DNA of 64,000 bases from Streptomyces sp. YIM 130001 (GTDB taxonomy: Bacteria; Actinomycetota; Actinomycetes; Streptomycetales; Streptomycetaceae): contig NZ_KZ984562.1 in the NCBI RefSeq assembly GCF_003574445.1, positions 21,013 through 85,012 of the forward strand, given 5' to 3'. Below the pieces are notes generated by a model. It had not been told where the DNA came from and did not search any database. It saw nothing but the letters and a program-made list of their open reading frames with translations. This document shows, piece by piece, positions 44,359 through 52,403 of this stretch. The position numbers and the translations under genes were made by a program. Position 1 is the stretch's first letter. The number at the start of each line of letters is the position of its first letter.

Positions 44359-45654
44359 ATGAACGCCGCCACCAGGAGACTTGCCGCGGGTGTCGCCGTC
44401 GCGGCATGCGCCGTGGGACTTGTCAGCTGCTCGGGCGGAGAGTCCGGGCAGAAGAAGGAGGAGGGGGCGCACGGCCCCAAGAAGGCCGCAGCGGCCCCGA
44501 AGAGTCCCGTTCGGCTCATCGGTGACGGCTCGACCGCGTACACCGGGACCCAGCCGAAGCAGCCCAAGCCCGAGCGCCTGAAGCCCGGTCAGAAGCCTCC
44601 GCAGTTCGTGGTGTTCTCCTGGGACGGCGCCGGCGAGGACAGCCAGAAGCTCTTCTCGCACTTCCGTGAAGTGGGCAAGGCCAACAACGCCACCATGACG
44701 TACTTCCTCAGCGGTGTGTACATGCTGCCGGAGGGCAAGAAGGGCCAGTACAGCCCGCCGCAGCACGAGCAGGGCAGCTCCGACATCGGTTTCAATGACG
44801 CCGCGGGCATCAAGGACACCGTCGACCAACTGCGCGGCGCCTGGCTCGAGGGCAACGAGATCGGCACCCACTTCAACGGCCACTTCTGCGGCAAGGGCCG
44901 CGGGGTGGGCGAGTGGTCCGTCGAGGACTGGAAGAGCGAGATCACCCAGGCCAAGTCCTTCGTCAAGCAGTGGAAGACCAACACCGGCGACAAGAAGGCC
45001 GAGCCGCTGCCCTTCGACTACGACAAGGAACTCGTCGGCGCCCGCACACCCTGCCTCGAGGGCCAGCAGAACTTCATGAAGGCCGCCCGCGAACTCGGCT
45101 TCCGCTACGACACCAGCGGCGTCAACAACCAGGTCTGGCCCAAGAAGAAGGAGGGTCTGTGGGACCTGTCCATGCAGCTGGTCCCCGTGCCCGGCCGGGC
45201 CTTCGAGACGCTGACCATGGACTACAACTTCATGGTCAACCAGTCGGGCAGCACCACGAAGGGCGACCCCTCCAAGCACGAGTACTGGGGCGACCAGATG
45301 CGTGACGGCCTGCTCCAGGGCTTCGAGCGCGCCTATCAGGGCAACCGCGCCCCGCTGGTCATCGGCAACCACTTCGAGTCGTGGAACGGCGGCACCTACA
45401 TGAGTGCCATCGAGGAGACGATCGAGGGCGTCTGCACCAAGAAGGAGGTGCGCTGCGTCTCCTTCCGCCAGCTCGCCGACTGGCTCGACGCCCAGGACCC
45501 GAAGGTGCTGCAGAAGATGCGCAAGCTCGGTGTCGGTCAGGCGCCGAAGGAGGGCTGGCCGGCATACCTCTCCGGAAAGCCCGCTCCGGCGCCCAAGGGC
45601 GTACCGGGTGCTCCGGCCGTCAAGCCGGGAGAGGAGCACAAGGAGCGGAGCTGA
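44359..45654 (+). CDS. Secreted lipoprotein, polysaccharide deacetylase-like
   Basis: 431 residues. The signal peptide RRLAAGVAVAACAVGLVSC ends in the lipobox LVSC. The mature part has the NodB-like order FVVFSWDGAGED (metal Asp), GNEIGTHFNGHFCG (metal His residues) and VGARTPCL, then AFETLTMDYNFMV and GNHFESWNGG. It is a plausible peptidoglycan or glycan deacetylase. Start ATG 44359 with GAGGTGG upstream. Its last 35 bp overlap the 3' end of the convergent ParA-like gene. Confidence 0.85.
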   Translation: MNAATRRLAAGVAVAACAVGLVSCSGGESGQKKEEGAHGPKKAAAAPKSPVRLIGDGSTAYTGTQPKQPKPERLKPGQKPPQFVVFSWDGAGEDSQKLFSHFREVGKANNATMTYFLSGVYMLPEGKKGQYSPPQHEQGSSDIGFNDAAGIKDTVDQLRGAWLEGNEIGTHFNGHFCGKGRGVGEWSVEDWKSEITQAKSFVKQWKTNTGDKKAEPLPFDYDKELVGARTPCLEGQQNFMKAARELGFRYDTSGVNNQVWPKKKEGLWDLSMQLVPVPGRAFETLTMDYNFMVNQSGSTTKGDPSKHEYWGDQMRDGLLQGFERAYQGNRAPLVIGNHFESWNGGTYMSAIEETIEGVCTKKEVRCVSFRQLADWLDAQDPKVLQKMRKLGVGQAPKEGWPAYLSGKPAPAPKGVPGAPAVKPGEEHKERS

Positions 45655-46684
45655 CGCCCGCGTCCTGAGCCCCACTTACTGCGAGGTCTCCTTCGAGGCC
45701 TCCGCCGATTCCGTCGGCAAGACCCTCACCGAGTACGAAGGCGGGGTCGATCTGGTCCGCCAGGTCGGCACCCGTCTTCGCGTTTCCCCAACTCGCCGCG
45801 TTCTTACGGTGGAAGTGCACCATCTGCCGGGTGTAGCGCGCCCAGTCCCGGTGCTCGTACGAGGCGTCCGCGGCGTCCGTCATGGTCCGCAGGGCGGTGG
45901 CGTTCGCCTCTTCGAGCTGCTCGAAGGGATGCGGACGGCCCTTCTCCATCGCGCGTACCCAGTCGGAGTGGGCGAAGGTGACGAGCAGGTCGTCGCCTAC
46001 CTCCTCACGCAGGAAGGCCAGGTCGTCCTCGCCCTGCACCTTGTTCCCCACCACCGCGAGTGCGATGCCGAAGTCCTGGGCGTAGCTCTTGTACTGCCGG
46101 TAGACGGAGACGCCCTTGCGGGTGGGCTCGGCGACCAGGAACGTCAGGTCGAAGCGGGTGAACATGCCGGAGGCGAAGGAGTCGGAACCGGCCGTCATGT
46201 CGACGACCACGTACTCGTCGCGGGCGTCGACGAGGTGATTCAGGCAGAGCTCCACCGCTCCGACCTTGGAGTGGTAGCAGGCGACGCCCAGATCGGACTC
46301 GGTGAAGGGGCCGGTGACCATCAAACGGGCGGCGCCGCCGTCGAGTTCCACGTTCCGGGCGCAGGCCGCGTACACCGGATTGTCCTCACGCACCCGCAGC
46401 AGCCGCGAACCCTCGCCGGGCGGGGTCGTCTTGATCATGGTCTCCGCGGAGGGGATCCGGGGGTTGGTGCCGCGCAGGTAGTCCTTGATGAGGGGCAGTT
46501 GCGCGCCCATCGGGGGCAGTGCGGCGGCCTCCTCGTCGGTCAGACCGAGGGCGGCTGCGAGGTGCTGGTTGATGTCCGCGTCCACTGCGATGACCGGGGT
46601 TCCGGAGGCGGTGACGTGACGGACGAAGAGCGAGGACAGCGTCGTCTTGCCGCTGCCGCCCTTCCCGACGAAAGCAATTTTCAT
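45620..46684 (-). CDS. ParA/MinD-like ATPase
   Basis: 354 residues. Deviant Walker A FVGKGGSGKTTLSSLF at residues 5-20, DADINQHLAAALG and VVDMTAGSDSFASG as switch. Related to the CooC/MinD group of dimerising ATPases, some of which insert metals or position proteins; its target here is unknown. ATG 46684 is preferred to 46708. The last dozen codons overlap the end of the convergent deacetylase-like gene, an uncommon tail-to-tail arrangement that leaves no space for a terminator. Confidence 0.87.
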   Translation of the reverse strand: MKIAFVGKGGSGKTTLSSLFVRHVTASGTPVIAVDADINQHLAAALGLTDEEAAALPPMGAQLPLIKDYLRGTNPRIPSAETMIKTTPPGEGSRLLRVREDNPVYAACARNVELDGGAARLMVTGPFTESDLGVACYHSKVGAVELCLNHLVDARDEYVVVDMTAGSDSFASGMFTRFDLTFLVAEPTRKGVSVYRQYKSYAQDFGIALAVVGNKVQGEDDLAFLREEVGDDLLVTFAHSDWVRAMEKGRPHPFEQLEEANATALRTMTDAADASYEHRDWARYTRQMVHFHRKNAASWGNAKTGADLADQIDPAFVLGEGLADGIGGGLEGDLAVSGAQDAGVSSAPCAPLPA

Positions 46685-46785
46685 GTTCACCAAGAGTAGT
46701 GGTGTCATCTCGGTGAGTGGTCGACCAGCGTGAAGAAGACCACTCCTTCGTGGGGTGCGGCCCTCGGGTGCGTAGTGTCGTACTT

Positions 46786-47601
46786 ATGAGTACGACAGCC
46801 GATCCGCTCTCCGTTCTCGGCTCGCTCCCGGGTGTGGCCGACAGCGTGGAGTCGGTGCGCAAGTCCGTGGACCAGGTCTACGGCCACCGGGTCATGCGCC
46901 GCCGCAGCAACGAGATCACCTCGGAGGCCGCGCTGCGCGGAGCCCGCGGCTCCGCCGCACTCGCCGGCGCCGACTGGGCCCTCGAAGAGGTGCGCAGGCG
47001 CAGCGACTTCGGCAGCGAGGACGAGGCGCGTGGGGTCGGCGCGGCGCTGCGGTTGACCGCGGAGGCGGGGCAACTGCTGTCCATCTGGCGGCAGTCGCCG
47101 TTGCGCGTACTGGCCCGGCTCCACCTGGTGGCCGCAGGGGTGCAGGACGAGACGGTGGGCCGGCCCCGGCAGGCCGGTGAGCCGGTCGAGGAGCCGCTGA
47201 TCGAGCTCGCACTGCCTGATGCGGACGAGGTCGCCGGCCGTCTCGACGGCCTGTCCCGGCTGATCATCGACGGCAGCTCCGCCCCTGCGCTGGTCACCGC
47301 GGCGGTGGTGCACGGAGAGCTGCTCGCACTGCGCCCGTTCGGCTCGTACAACGGACTCGTGGCGCGGGCGGCGGAGCGCATCGTGTTGATCGGTAGCGGT
47401 CTCGATCCGAAGTCGGTGTGCCCGGCCGAGGTGGGCCATGCGGAGCTGGGGCGGGCCGCGTACTGCGGGGCGCTCGACGCTTATGCCTCCGGTAAGCCGG
47501 ACGGTATGGCGGCCTGGATCACCCACTGCGGCAAGGCCGTTGAACTCGGGGCGCGGGAATCGACGGCTGTCTGTGAGGCGCTGCAGCGCGGAGCTGCCTG
47601 A
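46786..47601 (+). CDS. Fic-like fold protein with degenerate active site
   Basis: 271 residues. Helical throughout; the segment VVHGELLALRPFGSYNGLVA at about residues 185-204 aligns with the Fic core (HPFx[DE]GNGRxxR) as RPFGSYNGLVAR: Pro, Phe, Asn, Gly and the last Arg remain, but the catalytic His is Arg and the metal-binding acidic residue and phosphate-binding Arg are lost. So AMP transfer is unlikely. It is often labelled oxidoreductase in streptomycetes, for which I see no evidence. It is divergent from the ParA-like gene, with 101 bp between them. Start ATG 46786. Confidence 0.7.
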   Translation: MSTTADPLSVLGSLPGVADSVESVRKSVDQVYGHRVMRRRSNEITSEAALRGARGSAALAGADWALEEVRRRSDFGSEDEARGVGAALRLTAEAGQLLSIWRQSPLRVLARLHLVAAGVQDETVGRPRQAGEPVEEPLIELALPDADEVAGRLDGLSRLIIDGSSAPALVTAAVVHGELLALRPFGSYNGLVARAAERIVLIGSGLDPKSVCPAEVGHAELGRAAYCGALDAYASGKPDGMAAWITHCGKAVELGARESTAVCEALQRGAA

Positions 47602-47655
47602 GGTGCCTGCTGGTGGCGGGGCGCGAAGTTCCCGGAAAAGTCCCTGAACAGGGTT

Positions 47656-47683
47656 GCGGCGGTACCGGTCCCGGTACCGCCGC
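47656..47683 (+). terminator. Terminator after Fic-like gene
   Basis: A 12-bp inverted repeat GCGGCGGTACCG around GTCC, 54 bp beyond the stop codon. Confidence 0.8.
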
Positions 47684-47927
47684 TGGCATGTCCGCCCAGT
47701 TACCAAGCGTCCTCGTGTATTTGCCCATCAGGTCGGGGTCTTTGCCCGTTGCCTGGTGCGGCTGGCCCGTATTCGACGGGTCGACGTCGCGTGGGTGCTG
47801 TACGACCATGCGCGGTCCGTGGGGCCGAATTGCGTTGGAAGGTAATCCTCTCGGATGTCCTTGGTCTCGCGGGCCGTTGAATCCTTTGTACTCCTGTCAC
47901 CGGGGATGCGAAAGCCCTGGCCGCGGT

Positions 47928-47956
47928 TCTTTACTTTTAGCTTCAAATACGTGCAA
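47928..47956 (-). promoter_or_regulatory. Orphan promoter-like sequence in a gene-poor spacer
   Basis: On the minus strand TTGCAC (47956-47951) and TAAAGA (47933-47928) are 17 bp apart, in the most AT-rich stretch of the region. No recognised gene follows before the Fic-like terminator at 47683; an open frame of 72 codons starting at TTG 47946 and another beginning GTG near 47900 exist, but neither has a recognised family. A small RNA or short gene is possible. Confidence 0.4.
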
Positions 47957-48014
47957 AACGGGCGCAGAATGCAGAGGTCAGATCGGGACGTGGTGACGGG
48001 CGGGGTCCCGCGCG

Positions 48015-48848
48015 TCAGGAAGCCGCGATGCGGCGTCTGCTCGCGTACCAGACGAGCCCGGCGGTGGCCGCCGCGGCGCCGACGGCGGCCACGGCCACCA
48101 GGGCGGGCCGCGGTGGGACCGACAGGGACGGGACGCGCTGCTTGAGTGGGACCGGGCGGTGGAAGTCGAGAATCGGCCAGTCACGGGCGACCGCCTCGCG
48201 GCGCAGGCCCCGGCTGGGGTTCACCGCGTGCGGGTGGCCGACGGCCTCCAGCATCGGCACGTCCGTCGCGGAATCGCTGTACGCGTAGCAGCGCTCCAGG
48301 TCGTAGCCCTCGGTCCGGGCCAGCTCGCGGACCGCCTCCGCCTTCGTCGGGCCGTACGCGTAGTACTCCACCTCGCCGGTGAAGCAGCCGTCGTCGCCGA
48401 CCACCATGCGGGTGGCCACCACGCGGTCCGCGCCGAGCAGTTCGCCGATCGGCTCCACCACCTCGGCGCCGGAGGTCGAGACGATCACCACGTCCCGTCC
48501 GGCGGTGTGATGCTCCTCGATGAGGGACGCGGCCTCGTCGTAGATGATCGGGTCGATCAGGTCGTGCAGAGTCTCCGCGACGATCTCCTTGACCTGCTGC
48601 ACATTCCAGCCACGGCAGAGCGCGGAGAGATATTCGCGCATCCGCTCCATCTGATCGTGGTCCGCACCGCCCGCGAGAAACACAAACTGGGCGTAGGCAG
48701 TACGCAGTACTGCCCTGCGGTTGATCAGTCCACCCTGGTAGAAGGACTTGCTGAAGGTGAGCGTGCTCGACTTCGCAATGACCGTCTTGTCCAGGTCAAA
48801 GAAGGCTGCTGTCCGGGGTGACGAGTGGTTTTCCACGGGGTCGAGCAT
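48015..48848 (-). CDS. HAD-IB hydrolase with C-terminal membrane anchor
   Basis: 277 residues of the SerB/CicA-like HAD-IB group. The nucleophile motif is FFDLDKTVIAKSS at residues 16-28, with VIVSTSGAEV, then AYSDSATDVPMLEAVG as metal-binding motif. One hydrophobic segment near the C-terminus (LVAVAAVGAAAATAGLVWYA) anchors it in the membrane. Phosphatase substrate unknown; homologues have been linked to cell differentiation and lipid phosphates. The gene next to ssd with a 6C RNA between them is an arrangement also found in mycobacteria. Confidence 0.9.
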   Translation of the reverse strand: MLDPVENHSSPRTAAFFDLDKTVIAKSSTLTFSKSFYQGGLINRRAVLRTAYAQFVFLAGGADHDQMERMREYLSALCRGWNVQQVKEIVAETLHDLIDPIIYDEAASLIEEHHTAGRDVVIVSTSGAEVVEPIGELLGADRVVATRMVVGDDGCFTGEVEYYAYGPTKAEAVRELARTEGYDLERCYAYSDSATDVPMLEAVGHPHAVNPSRGLRREAVARDWPILDFHRPVPLKQRVPSLSVPPRPALVAVAAVGAAAATAGLVWYASRRRIAAS

Positions 48849-48919
48849 AGGCGCCCACCATTCGGCGTAAGGTGTGGCGCGTGGGTTTGCCTGAGAAGGC
48901 TCTCGGGTACACCATGGAA

Positions 48920-49052
48920 GTCACGGATCGTTCGCGACCGTGCTAACCCGGTCCGACTCCTCCCCCCCCGAGTCGGCCGTGGGGACGACCCCCGCTCTCC
49001 CCCCCGGCGGGGGTCGTCGCATGTCCGGGCCCGTTTTGGCCCTCTTTTTTTG
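48920..49052 (+). ncRNA. 6C small RNA
   Basis: Two C-loop hairpins define this actinobacterial RNA family. Hairpin 1 has CCGACTC/GAGTCGG (48953-48976) around a loop with eight consecutive C; hairpin 2 has a 12-bp stem GACGACCCCCGC/GCGGGGGTCGTC (48984-49018) with a loop of seven C. A third hairpin GGGCC/GGCCC (49027-49042) followed by TCTTTTTTT is a textbook terminator. TTGCCT (48887) and TACACC (48908) could be its promoter. The location between a HAD phosphatase gene and ssd matches the mycobacterial B11/6C RNA. The 5' end is estimated. Confidence 0.88.
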
Positions 49053-49175
49053 ATCAAATTCGCCTCCTGGTCGCTTCGTCGGGCGTGCGCCTCGACCAGC
49101 CGATCCGGTCACTGTGCGTGATGGTTGGGCTGCTGTGAGGGAGATCCGTAGACCTCACTGCTTTGAGTGAGCGAG

Positions 49176-49222
49176 TTATTCACAACCCGCGAGTTGTCCA
49201 CAGTTTTGGACCAAGATCCACA
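49176..49222 (+). promoter_or_regulatory. Cluster of DnaA boxes
   Basis: TTATTCACA (49176-49184), the consensus Streptomyces box TTGTCCACA (49194-49202) and a weaker AGATCCACA (49214-49222), all in the same orientation and about one to two helical turns apart, upstream of ssd. Confidence 0.7.
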
Positions 49223-49335
49223 CGATTTCCGAAGCTCGCTCATGGTGAATCCCGCTCGCGAAGTTCGGCGTTGTGTTCACGGCCCACTTCGCGACTGCGG
49301 ATTCACCACGTTCACAGCGAGAGGGGGCGGAGATC

Positions 49336-50427
49336 GTGACCGCATCGATCACGAACGACCGGCCGTCGGCCGGTGAAGGGCAGCTCGACGGACCGCTGAT
49401 CGTCACGGAGGACGCAGCACTGCTCGACGACTTGTTGCGGCTGTGCGCCGCGGCGGGGGCGCGGCCGGAAGTACACCCTGCCCTGCCGGAGCGCGGGGGC
49501 GGCTGGGAGACGGCACCGCTGGTCCTGGTGGGGGACGACGCGGCCCGGCGCCTGCGCGGCGCCACTCGCAGACGCGGCGTCTGCCTGGTGGGCAGGGACC
49601 AGGACGATCCGGACGTGTGGCAGCGGGCGGTCGAGATCGGTGCGGACCACGTGCTGCGGTTGCCGGACGGCGAGCAATGGCTGGTGGACCGGATCGCGGA
49701 TGTGGTCGAAGGCGTCGGTGGGCAGGCCCTGACGGTCGGCGTACTCGGCGGGTGCGGGGGTGCCGGCGCCTCCACGCTGGCGTGCGCCCTCGCGGTGACG
49801 GCCGCCAAGGCCGGGCGGCGGACCATGCTGGTGGACGCCGATCCGCTCGGGGGCGGTCTCGATGTGCTGCTCGGCGGCGAGACGGTCAAGGGGCTGCGCT
49901 GGCCCGCGTTCGCGGAATCGCGTGGCCGGCTCGGCAGCGGGGCCCTCGAGGGCGCGCTCCCCGAGCTGCACGCGCTACGCGTGCTGAGCTGGGACCGGGG
50001 TGATTCGGTGGCGGTGCCGGCGGAGGCGATGCGGGCCGTGCTCTCCGCGGCGCGACGGCGAGGGGGTGTGGTCGTCGTGGATCTGCCCCGCAGGATCGAC
50101 GCCGCGGTCGCCGAGGCCCTGACCCAACTCGACCTCGGGCTGCTCGTGGTACCGGCGGCGTTGCGGCCCGTGGCGGCTTCCGGGCGGGTGGCCGCGGCGG
50201 CGCGGATGGTGCTCGGGGATCTGCGTGCGGTGGTCAGAGGGCCGTTCACGGTCGGCATCGGGGCCGAGGAGATCGCCAGGTTGCTCGGTGTGCCACTCGC
50301 CGGTGAGCTGCCGGAGGAGCCCGGGCTGGCACGGGACGACGCGCCTCCGGGCGCGCGGGCACGTGGACCGCTCGCCCGGTTCTGCGAGGCCTTCTGGGAG
50401 CGGGTGCCGGCGGGCGGTACGGCATGA
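49336..50427 (+). CDS. ssd: CpaE/TadZ-like septum-site protein Ssd
   Basis: 363 residues. N-terminal receiver-like part (LIVTEDAALLDDLLRLCAAAG), then a MinD-like domain. The P-loop is GGCGGAGASTLACALA: the usual signature Lys and P-loop Lys are both replaced, so ATP hydrolysis is doubtful, as in the mycobacterial septum-site-determining protein. DADPLGGGLDVLLGG and VVVDLPRRIDAA follow. In Tad systems this protein positions the apparatus. Start GTG 49336 has GGAG upstream. First gene of the tad operon; overlaps tadA by 4 bp. Confidence 0.87.
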   Translation: MTASITNDRPSAGEGQLDGPLIVTEDAALLDDLLRLCAAAGARPEVHPALPERGGGWETAPLVLVGDDAARRLRGATRRRGVCLVGRDQDDPDVWQRAVEIGADHVLRLPDGEQWLVDRIADVVEGVGGQALTVGVLGGCGGAGASTLACALAVTAAKAGRRTMLVDADPLGGGLDVLLGGETVKGLRWPAFAESRGRLGSGALEGALPELHALRVLSWDRGDSVAVPAEAMRAVLSAARRRGGVVVVDLPRRIDAAVAEALTQLDLGLLVVPAALRPVAASGRVAAAARMVLGDLRAVVRGPFTVGIGAEEIARLLGVPLAGELPEEPGLARDDAPPGARARGPLARFCEAFWERVPAGGTA

Positions 50428-51578
50428 CCCGCACACTGCTCGACGGCGTGCGCCACTGGCTCGCCGAGCACGGGGCCGAGCCCACCCCGGCGCGGGTCGC
50501 CGAGGCCCTGCGGGAGCAGGGGAGGGTGCTTGGTGACTGCGAACTCCTCGATGTAGTAGGTGAGTTGCGCTCCGAGCTGGTCGGGTCGGGGCCTCTGCAG
50601 GCCCTGCTCGCGGACCCCGAGGTCACCGACGTCCTGGTGTCCGCGCCGGACCAGGTATGGGTCGACCGCGGGCACGGGCTCGAACTGGCCCCGGTCACCT
50701 TCTCCGACGCGGCCGCCGTACGGCGACTCGCGCAGCGTCTCGCTACGGTGGCCGGGCGCCGCCTCGACGACGCGCGGCCCTGGGTGGACGCCCGGCTCCC
50801 GGACGGCACCCGCCTGCATGCCGTTCTTCCGCCGGTCGCGGTCGGTTCGACGTGTCTGTCGCTGCGCGTGGTGCGGCCGAAGGCCTTCTCGCTGGCCGAG
50901 TTGGTGGCCGCCGGCACTGTGCCGCCGGGTGGGGACGCCGTACTGCGGGCGCTCGTGGCGGCCAGGCTCTCGTACGTCATCAGTGGGGGCACGGGGTCGG
51001 GGAAGACCACCCTGCTGTCCGCGTTGCTCGGGCTCGTCGGGGACCGTGAACGGATCGTGCTCGCCGAGGACTCGGCGGAACTGCGGCCCGACCATCCGCA
51101 TGTGGTGCGCCTGGAGGCCCGTCCTGCGAACCAGGAGGGCGTCGGTCTGGTCACGCTGCAGGATCTCGTACGACAGGCGCTGCGGATGAGGCCGGACCGG
51201 CTGGTCGTCGGGGAGGTGCGGGGCGCCGAGGTCGTACATCTGCTGGCGGCTCTCAACACGGGGCACGACGGATCGGGGACCGTTCACGCGAACGCTGCGG
51301 CGGATGTGCCGACGAGGCTGGAGGCGCTGGCCACCGCGGCCGGGCTCGATCGTGCCGCTCTGCACAGTCAGTTGGCGGCCGCGGTGTCCGTCGTCCTGCA
51401 TCTCGATCGTGACCGGGGTGGCCGGCGGCGTATCGCTGAGGTGCGGGTGCTCGAGCGGGGTGGCGACGGGCTGGTGCGGGCCGTGCCTGCTCTGCGGTGG
51501 GGGCCGGCTGCGTTCGAGCGTGCGGAGGGGTGGGAGCGGCTGCGGGGGCTTCTCGGAGGATCGGGGGGTGAGTTGTGA
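50424..51578 (+). CDS. tadA: TadA/CpaF secretion ATPase
   Basis: 384-residue VirB11-type ATPase. Walker A ISGGTGSGKTTLLSALLG near residue 185, Asp box LAEDSAEL, Walker B LVVGEVRGAEV and the His-box GHDGSGTVHANAA. It powers the assembly of Flp-type pilin or pseudopili by the inner membrane TadB/TadC complex. ATGA overlap with the ssd gene; its stop overlaps the tadB start. Confidence 0.93.
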   Translation: MTRTLLDGVRHWLAEHGAEPTPARVAEALREQGRVLGDCELLDVVGELRSELVGSGPLQALLADPEVTDVLVSAPDQVWVDRGHGLELAPVTFSDAAAVRRLAQRLATVAGRRLDDARPWVDARLPDGTRLHAVLPPVAVGSTCLSLRVVRPKAFSLAELVAAGTVPPGGDAVLRALVAARLSYVISGGTGSGKTTLLSALLGLVGDRERIVLAEDSAELRPDHPHVVRLEARPANQEGVGLVTLQDLVRQALRMRPDRLVVGEVRGAEVVHLLAALNTGHDGSGTVHANAAADVPTRLEALATAAGLDRAALHSQLAAAVSVVLHLDRDRGGRRRIAEVRVLERGGDGLVRAVPALRWGPAAFERAEGWERLRGLLGGSGGEL

Positions 51579-52372
51579 GGCTTCGGGGGCGGGGTCAGCG
51601 GCGGGTGCGGGCGTTGTTCGCGGTTGGCGCGGGGAGTGGTGGGGCTGGCGCCGGACGGGTGTCGGGGTGGGTCGTGAGAGGGCGTGCGGTGGGGTGCCGG
51701 CCCGAAGTCTGGTGTCTGGCCGGTGGGTTGGTGCTTGCGGTCCTCGGCGGCTCGGTGCTGCCGCTCGTGCTCGGGGGCGTGGCGGCACCGGTCTTGGCGA
51801 GGGCCTGGCGGGTGCGTGCGCTGGGGCGGGTGGCGCAGGAGCGGGGGGATGCCGTCATCGCGTTGTGCGGTGCGGTGATTGCCGAGGTGCGGGCGGGGTG
51901 CCAGCCGGCCGAGGCGCTGCTGACTGCGGCGCGGGAGACCGGTGGGGTGGGAGGTGGGGAGGGTTCGGTGCTGGCGGCGGCGCGGTTCGGCGGCGATGTG
52001 CCGGCAGCGTTGCGGGATGCGGCGAAGGAGCCGGGAGCTCAGGGGTTGCTCGGGCTTGCGGCGTGCTGGTCGGTGGCGGTGGAGCGAGGGGCCGGGCTGG
52101 ATCGGGGGCTCGCCCGGCTCGAAGGGGCTCTGCGTGCTGATCGGGACCAACAAGCCGATTTGCACGCTCAGTTGGCGGGTGCGCGGGCGACTGCTGTGCT
52201 GTTGGCCGGGTTGCCTGTGGTCGGTCTGCTGATGGGCGCCGCGCTCGGGGCGAGCCCGTTGCGTGTCCTGCTGCATACGGGGGTGGGGCTCGGGTGTCTC
52301 GCCGTGGGGGTGGTGCTGGAAGGGGTCGGGCTGTGGTGGGCCGCGTGGATCGTGCGCCGGGCAGAGGCGTGA
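51575..52372 (+). CDS. tadB: TadB-like type II secretion F-domain protein
   Basis: 265 residues. Two N-terminal membrane segments (VWCLAGGLVLAVLGGSVLP), the cytoplasmic GspF domain (GDAVIALCGAVIAEVRAGCQ, AAKEPGAQGLLGLAACWS), and two C-terminal membrane segments. Forms the inner-membrane platform with TadC. GTG start overlapping the tadA stop (GTGA). Confidence 0.87.
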   Translation: MRLRGRGQRRVRALFAVGAGSGGAGAGRVSGWVVRGRAVGCRPEVWCLAGGLVLAVLGGSVLPLVLGGVAAPVLARAWRVRALGRVAQERGDAVIALCGAVIAEVRAGCQPAEALLTAARETGGVGGGEGSVLAAARFGGDVPAALRDAAKEPGAQGLLGLAACWSVAVERGAGLDRGLARLEGALRADRDQQADLHAQLAGARATAVLLAGLPVVGLLMGAALGASPLRVLLHTGVGLGCLAVGVVLEGVGLWWAAWIVRRAEA

Positions 52373-52403
52373 GGAGCGAGCGGCGAACGGTGAGGGGTGA
52401 ACG

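Noticed and set aside
49176..49222. Chromosomal replication origin.
   Set aside because: Just three DnaA boxes, no dnaA or dnaN neighbours, and no long box array typical of Streptomyces oriC.
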